Positions 17,000-20,203 of a DNA stretch of 20,203 nucleotides are shown here, one piece after another; positions within the stretch are counted from its first letter, which is position 1, and every line of letters starts with the position of its first letter. The stretch is from an uncultured Lachnospiraceae bacterium (GTDB taxonomy: Bacteria; Bacillota; Clostridia; Lachnospirales; Lachnospiraceae), in assembly GCA_948441955.1 (NCBI GenBank), contig CAOJQZ010000043.1, positions 1 through 20,203 on the forward strand. The letters run 5' to 3'. The notes beneath the pieces were generated by a model. That model was given only the letters and a program-made list of their open reading frames with translations, was not told the DNA's origin and made no database searches. The position numbers and the translations under genes were made by a program.

Positions 17000-18328
17000 T
17001 TACATATATTTTTCCTTTAATTCTAATCCTTCCAGCAGAGCCTCGTTTAAAAGAGCAGACAGCCTATCCTTCTCTTCCTTAAGCTCTCGAAGCTCCTTCT
17101 CCCTTATACTCAGCCTGCGCTCTGCCGAAATGCAGCTTTCCTTTTCCTTTTCAAGCTTCTCCTGCTGCCGTCTTATCCTTTCCTCCTGCTTACTGATTGT
17201 GTCGGATGCAAGTCCCAGCTCTGTTATAAACTCGTCCCTCATCCTCTGGAGCCCCCGGGTATATTCTTCTTCCTTTCTCAGCTTCTCCTTAAGAAGCAGC
17301 ACGGTCCTGTCCCGCTCTGCAAGCCTTACATGAATTCCGAAATCCATGTAAAAATGCTCCAGGTTCCAGCGGTAAATGTCCTGAAGCCTTACATTGTACT
17401 TCTCTCTGAGAACGGATACCGCCTCCGGCTCTCTAAGCAGTTCTTCAAATTTCTCAATTCCCAGGATTCGGAAATTCGGAAGTCCTTCCGCGCATTCCAT
17501 GAGCAGAAAGGCTTTTTCGATCTCTATCTCAAGAGGCGCGCATGCGTCCTTATTCCGGAAACGGTCCCCGAAAAAGCTTATCATCTCCTCGGCGCTTAGG
17601 TCCCGGATAAACCTGCGGCGGATGATCATGTGCTCATTCAGAAACCGGGCCGCCTTCTTTTCGTCCATACCGCTGATCTGAGCCTGGGGATCCTTAAAAA
17701 TCCTGTAATGCACCAGCTTCTTATCTATTACATGTATGGGATATCTTCTTACAATGCGAAGCCACAGGTCCATATCCGCCGACTGGCAGTACAGAAGATT
17801 GTAGCCCCCAACGGCGTCCAACACTGTTTTCCTTACAACTGCCGACGGATGGCTCACGCAGTTTCCTTCAAAGATAAACCGCTGGACCCATTCCTTCTGG
17901 GTATGAAAGTTCATGTTAAAAAGTCCCGACAGCATCTCATATTCCTCATTGGTGGCCTCGCCGCTTTCATTAACCACCTCGGTATATGTAAAACAGGCTC
18001 CGCACTCCCTGCGCCCCTCCAGATAATCCACCTGCCGCTTCAGCTTTTCCTTCTCCCATATATCGTCGCTGGTGGCAAAAGCAATATATTCTCCTTCTGC
18101 CTGCCTGATACCGAAATTTGCCGCCGCACAATAATATTGATTTTCTTCAAGTGGAAAAACACGAACCCGGATGTCCTGATAACTGTTAAGAAGCTCCAAT
18201 GTATGATCTGTAGAACCGTCGTCAATGACTATCAGCTCAAAATCTCTGTATGTCTGCTCAAGAATGCTGTCTATAGATTCCTTTAATGTGTGTGCACGAT
18301 TAAAAGAACATAAAATAATACTAACCAT
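17000..18328 (-). CDS. GT2 family glycosyltransferase with C-terminal coiled coil
   Basis: A 442-residue protein. The first part (about 1-230) is a GT2 domain: VSIILCSFNRAHTLKESIDSI start pattern, VIDDGSTD (34-41), the metal motif ATSDDIWEKEK (Ser-Asp-Asp 87-89), and SADMDLWLRIVRRYP near the catalytic end. Residues about 230-330 are helical and unassigned. From about 335 to the end the sequence is rich in Glu, Lys, Arg and Leu in heptad-like spacing (EKLRKEEEYTRGLQRMRDE, KQEERIRRQQEKLEKEKE), which predicts a long coiled coil. This tail could drive oligomerisation or dock the enzyme to a partner. It opens the surface operon that continues into the rhodanese and BspA-like genes. The ATG has AAAGGG about six bases upstream and AGGAG a little farther. 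Donor and acceptor are unknown. Confidence 0.9.
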   Translation of the reverse strand: MVSIILCSFNRAHTLKESIDSILEQTYRDFELIVIDDGSTDHTLELLNSYQDIRVRVFPLEENQYYCAAANFGIRQAEGEYIAFATSDDIWEKEKLKRQVDYLEGRRECGACFTYTEVVNESGEATNEEYEMLSGLFNMNFHTQKEWVQRFIFEGNCVSHPSAVVRKTVLDAVGGYNLLYCQSADMDLWLRIVRRYPIHVIDKKLVHYRIFKDPQAQISGMDEKKAARFLNEHMIIRRRFIRDLSAEEMISFFGDRFRNKDACAPLEIEIEKAFLLMECAEGLPNFRILGIEKFEELLREPEAVSVLREKYNVRLQDIYRWNLEHFYMDFGIHVRLAERDRTVLLLKEKLRKEEEYTRGLQRMRDEFITELGLASDTISKQEERIRRQQEKLEKEKESCISAERRLSIREKELRELKEEKDRLSALLNEALLEGLELKEKYM

Positions 18329-18359
18329 ATCTGCCCTTTTCTCCTGTGTTTATACTAAC

Positions 18360-18408
18360 ATAACCCATATTTATTTTGAAATAGAATCTCATAATAAATA
18401 TGGGTTAT
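18360..18408. repeat. Perfect 16-bp AT-rich inverted repeat
   Basis: The arm 18360-18375 (ATAACCCATATTTATT) is the exact reverse complement of 18393-18408, with a 17-base loop between. It sits in the 93-base gap between the C_GCAxxG gene and the coiled-coil glycosyltransferase gene, both on the minus strand. It could fold in RNA and end the upstream unit, but no U-tract follows the stem in the minus direction. It could equally be an operator for a dimeric regulator. No clear promoter for the downstream glycosyltransferase was found in the gap. Confidence 0.75.
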
Positions 18409-18421
18409 ATATAGATACTCT

Positions 18422-18862
18422 CTATAGTATTTCTTCCAGGATTTCGATAGCGTCCTTTACTGCCTTCGGGCAGAAATCCAACATTCTCCCGCTGTCCAGA
18501 GCCGCTTTAAGCTCCTCTGGCTTTGACACGTCATACCCAAGCATGGGCCTGCATATTACGGTCTGATGCTTCCCAAGGAAACGCTCCCTGAACCGGGCGC
18601 TTTTTTCCATCATAATTTCCTTCTGCTCCATAAGAACCGCCGGATCGCTGTGTCCATACTTCAGTCCAATAGCCATCAGCGCGCCTGTCACCGCGCCGCA
18701 GACCTCACCCATCAGCATTCCGCCCCCAAAGCATGCGGCGACCCTGTTGGCCTCTGTTTCCGTAATACCCAGCTCCCCGGCAAATGCCCGCAGTACGACT
18801 TGAGAGCAGTCATATCCCCGGATCAGCTCTTCCCGGATTCTTTCTTCCGTCATATTCATCAT
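18422..18862 (-). CDS. C_GCAxxG_C_C family protein
   Basis: A 146-residue protein of the C_GCAxxG_C_C family, named for its cysteine pattern. Visible are GYDCSQVVL near the N-terminus, CFGGGMLMGEVCGAVTGAL with the central GEVCGAVTG core, VICRPMLGYD and DFCPKAV near the C-terminus. All the family cysteines are present. Members are thought to be small redox or metal-binding proteins found in anaerobes, sometimes near radical or oxidoreductase genes; the function is not established. The start lies among clustered ATGs at 18862, 18859 and 18853. CAGGA and GAGAGG sites fit 18862 and 18853 respectively. A GTG at 18880 would overlap the stop of the preceding gene. The two genes are close enough to be cotranscribed and probably translationally coupled. 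Confidence 0.85.
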   Translation of the reverse strand: MMNMTEERIREELIRGYDCSQVVLRAFAGELGITETEANRVAACFGGGMLMGEVCGAVTGALMAIGLKYGHSDPAVLMEQKEIMMEKSARFRERFLGKHQTVICRPMLGYDVSKPEELKAALDSGRMLDFCPKAVKDAIEILEEIL

Positions 18863-18876
18863 CCTCTCGTATCCTG

Positions 18877-19110
18877 TCACTCGTTATGCATAAATGAAAC
18901 CAGTCTGTCAATGTCCTCTTTCTCATGCGCAATCAGCTCAAGCTCCGGAATCTCACTGTTAGAAAAAATGTTGGCCATAGAAACATACTGTGAAAGCTTC
19001 GACTTCAGATTCAGTCTGTCGCCCTCCCCCGTTACCAGCTCCACCTTTCCCTTACACTCGTCCACTGCTTTAAAGAACTTCTCAATATCTGTAATGTTCT
19101 GTACCTTCAC
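18877..19110 (-). CDS. Small 77-residue protein, possibly HPr-like
   Basis: A short soluble acidic protein. I do not recognise a named family with certainty. From residue 20 onward the order GKVELVTGEGDRLNLKSKLSQ, then IPELELIAHEKEDIDRLVSFM, resembles the second half of the phosphocarrier HPr, where VNLKSIMG carries the regulatory Ser46 and is followed by a strand and the last helix. Here Lys36-Ser37 would match. The HPr N-terminal segment with the phosphorylated His15 is absent: there is no histidine before residue 62. The start is a GTG at 19110 with AAGGAG seven bases upstream, and a promoter lies about 40 bases farther. Its TGA is next to the C_GCAxxG gene. The gene itself is secure; the HPr relation is inference. 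Confidence 0.8.
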   Translation of the reverse strand: MKVQNITDIEKFFKAVDECKGKVELVTGEGDRLNLKSKLSQYVSMANIFSNSEIPELELIAHEKEDIDRLVSFMHNE

Positions 19111-19117
19111 TGCAGCT

Positions 19118-19123
19118 CTCCTT
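19118..19123 (-). promoter_or_regulatory. Ribosome binding site for the GTG-started small gene
   Basis: AAGGAG on the minus strand, seven bases before the GTG at 19110. There is no in-frame ATG near by, so this site supports GTG as the true start. Confidence 0.75.
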
Positions 19124-19151
19124 TCCCTGTTCCATTTTTTATTACCAGCCT

Positions 19152-19180
19152 ATTATAATTTATTTTTCTCCTAAAGTCCA
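19152..19180 (-). promoter_or_regulatory. Predicted promoter for the small gene and C_GCAxxG gene
   Basis: Minus strand: TGGACT (19180-19175), a 17-base spacer and a perfect TATAAT (19157-19152). The first gene starts about 42 bases downstream of the -10 box. The promoter follows the terminator of the right-edge surface gene, so it begins a new transcription unit. Confidence 0.6.
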
Positions 19181-19190
19181 CCGGCTCTCT

Positions 19191-19225
19191 AAAAAACGAA
19201 AAAGGGAGGCCCCAAAGACCTCCCT
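19191..19225 (-). terminator. Intrinsic terminator of the right-edge surface protein gene
   Basis: On the minus strand GGGAGG (19224-19219) pairs with CCTCCC (19209-19204) around a nine-base loop, followed by TTTTTCGTTTTTT. The stem starts 16 bases after the stop codon at 19241. The strong stem and long U-tract make this a clear rho-independent terminator. Confidence 0.9.
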
Positions 19226-19240
19226 CAGCCATACCGCTTT

Positions 19241-20203
19241 TTACAGACTATCGGCAATATCGTCTCTCTGCGGACGGGCCAGGACACAGATTGCGGCCTG
19301 CACTGCCGCAAGGATTCCTGTCATCCATGTATGACGGTCGGCAAATACCATGGAACCGCCCATATCCTCTGTCAGGAAAAATACAGCTATTGCCGCTGCA
19401 GCCGGAATCAGGCTCATGAGCTGCATGCCGCCTATGTTCCCACTCTCATGTCCTTTCTGCTTTCTCCTTAAGGAGCCTGCGATAAGGATCCCGCTTGCCA
19501 ATGCTGTACAGACAGCCAGGAGCATGTTGAGAAGAGCCCAGGATGCGTTCACATTCCCTGCAAGGGGAACCGGCTCGTCCTTAACCTTCTCCACTGCTTT
19601 ATCCTGTGAGGATGAGGAGCCGCTCCACAATCCTGTATTAAACCAGGAATCCTTCTCCTCCCCGGCCTTTTTCTTTCCCTTGGAGGCGTCTGCTTTCTTT
19701 GCCCCTGTGTCCGCTGCCGGACCTCCCGCTGCAGCGCCGCCTCCTGCCGCCGTGCTTACCACGCTGCTTATGACTGCTCCGCCGCCCGTAACCAGGCCGC
19801 TCTGGCTGCCGCCTGTACCGTTCTGGACGTCCTGGCTTGTCTGGCCCTGTCCGTTTCCCGGGACGGCGGGAATCTTTTCAAAGACCGCCTTCAGCGTTAC
19901 AGAACCTCCCGGCATGGTAAAGCTGTTGTCCTTAACCTTCACGCCTCCGGATATTACCTGCCACTTTTTAAAGCGGTAGCCCTTGCTTGGCGATGCCGTC
20001 AGCTTTACCTTCTCTCCTACGGCCGCTCTGTCCACATTCGCAGACGCCGTTCCGTTGCCGTCGCTTTCCACCGTTACGGTGTAACCGCATATAACCTTCA
20101 GGCCCTTCCTGGATAAAGCCTCATTTCCGTCCTTTGCGCCTGCAACCAGCTTCTTCCACTGTTCTTCGGTACCGCCGTAGTATACTGTATCAAGAGCATC
20201 ACA
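19241..20203 (-). CDS. BspA-like surface protein, C-terminal part (cut by window edge)
   Basis: The reading frame is open through the right edge, so the 5' part is missing; 320 residues are seen. The visible start, TVYYGGTEEQWKKL, is the typical end of a BspA-type leucine-rich repeat block. It is followed by a divergent InlB B-repeat (Flg_new-like) domain, recognisable from TVTVESDGNGTASA, GYRFKKWQV, FTMPGGSVTLKAVFEK. A Gly/Ala/Ser-rich and then Lys-rich linker leads to KDEPVPLA and three hydrophobic segments (NASWALLNMLLAVCTALAS, LIPAAAAIAVFFL and MTGILAAVQAAICVLA). The product is expected to be secreted and anchored in the membrane by this C-terminus. A GTG at 20071 is not a start because coding continues upstream of it. 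An intrinsic terminator follows. Confidence 0.88.
   Translation of the reverse strand, partial: CDALDTVYYGGTEEQWKKLVAGAKDGNEALSRKGLKVICGYTVTVESDGNGTASANVDRAAVGEKVKLTASPSKGYRFKKWQVISGGVKVKDNSFTMPGGSVTLKAVFEKIPAVPGNGQGQTSQDVQNGTGGSQSGLVTGGGAVISSVVSTAAGGGAAAGGPAADTGAKKADASKGKKKAGEEKDSWFNTGLWSGSSSSQDKAVEKVKDEPVPLAGNVNASWALLNMLLAVCTALASGILIAGSLRRKQKGHESGNIGGMQLMSLIPAAAAIAVFFLTEDMGGSMVFADRHTWMTGILAAVQAAICVLARPQRDDIADSL

Noticed and set aside
18360..18408. The inverted repeat as an invertible promoter or phase-variation switch
   Set aside because: The loop is only 17 bases, too short to carry a promoter, and no recombinase gene is near.
19350..19979. A 209-codon plus-strand open frame
   Set aside because: It is antisense to the Gly/Ala/Ser-rich linker of the surface protein and gives a Pro/Ala-rich product with no features of its own.
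20069..20071. GTG at 20071 as the start of the right-edge gene
   Set aside because: The frame is open for 44 further codons to the window edge, and these encode a typical BspA repeat end and the first strand of the InlB-type repeat.

Overview
The window looks like a chromosomal segment from a gut-type anaerobic Firmicute, most likely a member of the Lachnospiraceae. The evidence is the mix of families: a Clostridia-type dnaE-pfkA-DUF1934 block, a C_GCAxxG_C_C protein, very long BspA-like leucine-rich-repeat surface proteins, and Gram-positive style signals (strong GGAGG ribosome sites, TTGAAx/TATAAT promoters, U-tract terminator). The genus cannot be fixed from this sequence. Almost everything lies on the minus strand, so transcription mostly runs from right to left.

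Left third (1-5.1 kb, housekeeping): dnaE (replicative DNA polymerase III alpha subunit) is followed by pfkA (6-phosphofructokinase) and a DUF1934/YwiB-like small protein. A good sigma-A type promoter for pfkA sits across the end of dnaE. A 165-bp divergent promoter region separates dnaE from a plus-strand glycosyltransferase.

Middle (5.1-18.4 kb, cell-surface region): on the minus strand, in transcription order, there are a GT2 glycosyltransferase with a coiled-coil tail, a rhodanese-domain lipoprotein, a 1957-residue secreted BspA-like repeat protein whose start codon overlaps the rhodanese stop, a TagG/Wzm-type ABC permease, its TagH/Wzt-type ATPase, and an 812-residue protein with two GT2 domains. 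The plus-strand GT2 gene converges on the last of these and overlaps it by 12 bp. Together the genes look like the assembly and export part of a surface polysaccharide or teichoic-acid-like glycan locus, with a surface adhesin-like protein and a redox/sulfur-type lipoprotein embedded in it. Nucleotide-sugar synthesis genes are not in the window.

Right end (18.4-20.2 kb): a two-gene unit encodes a 77-residue protein that I read as a possible HPr-like domain without the catalytic histidine, followed by a C_GCAxxG_C_C family protein. It has its own promoter. A perfect 16-bp inverted repeat separates it from the surface region. At the edge is the 3' part of a second BspA-like surface protein, ending in a textbook intrinsic terminator. 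No RNA genes, insertion sequences, CRISPR arrays or phage genes were seen, and no gene-free stretch exceeds 165 bases.

No unmistakable new defence or mobile system is present. The most unusual feature is the translationally coupled rhodanese lipoprotein plus giant modular repeat protein inside a glycan export locus, together with a shared C-terminal motif in the two BspA-like proteins.
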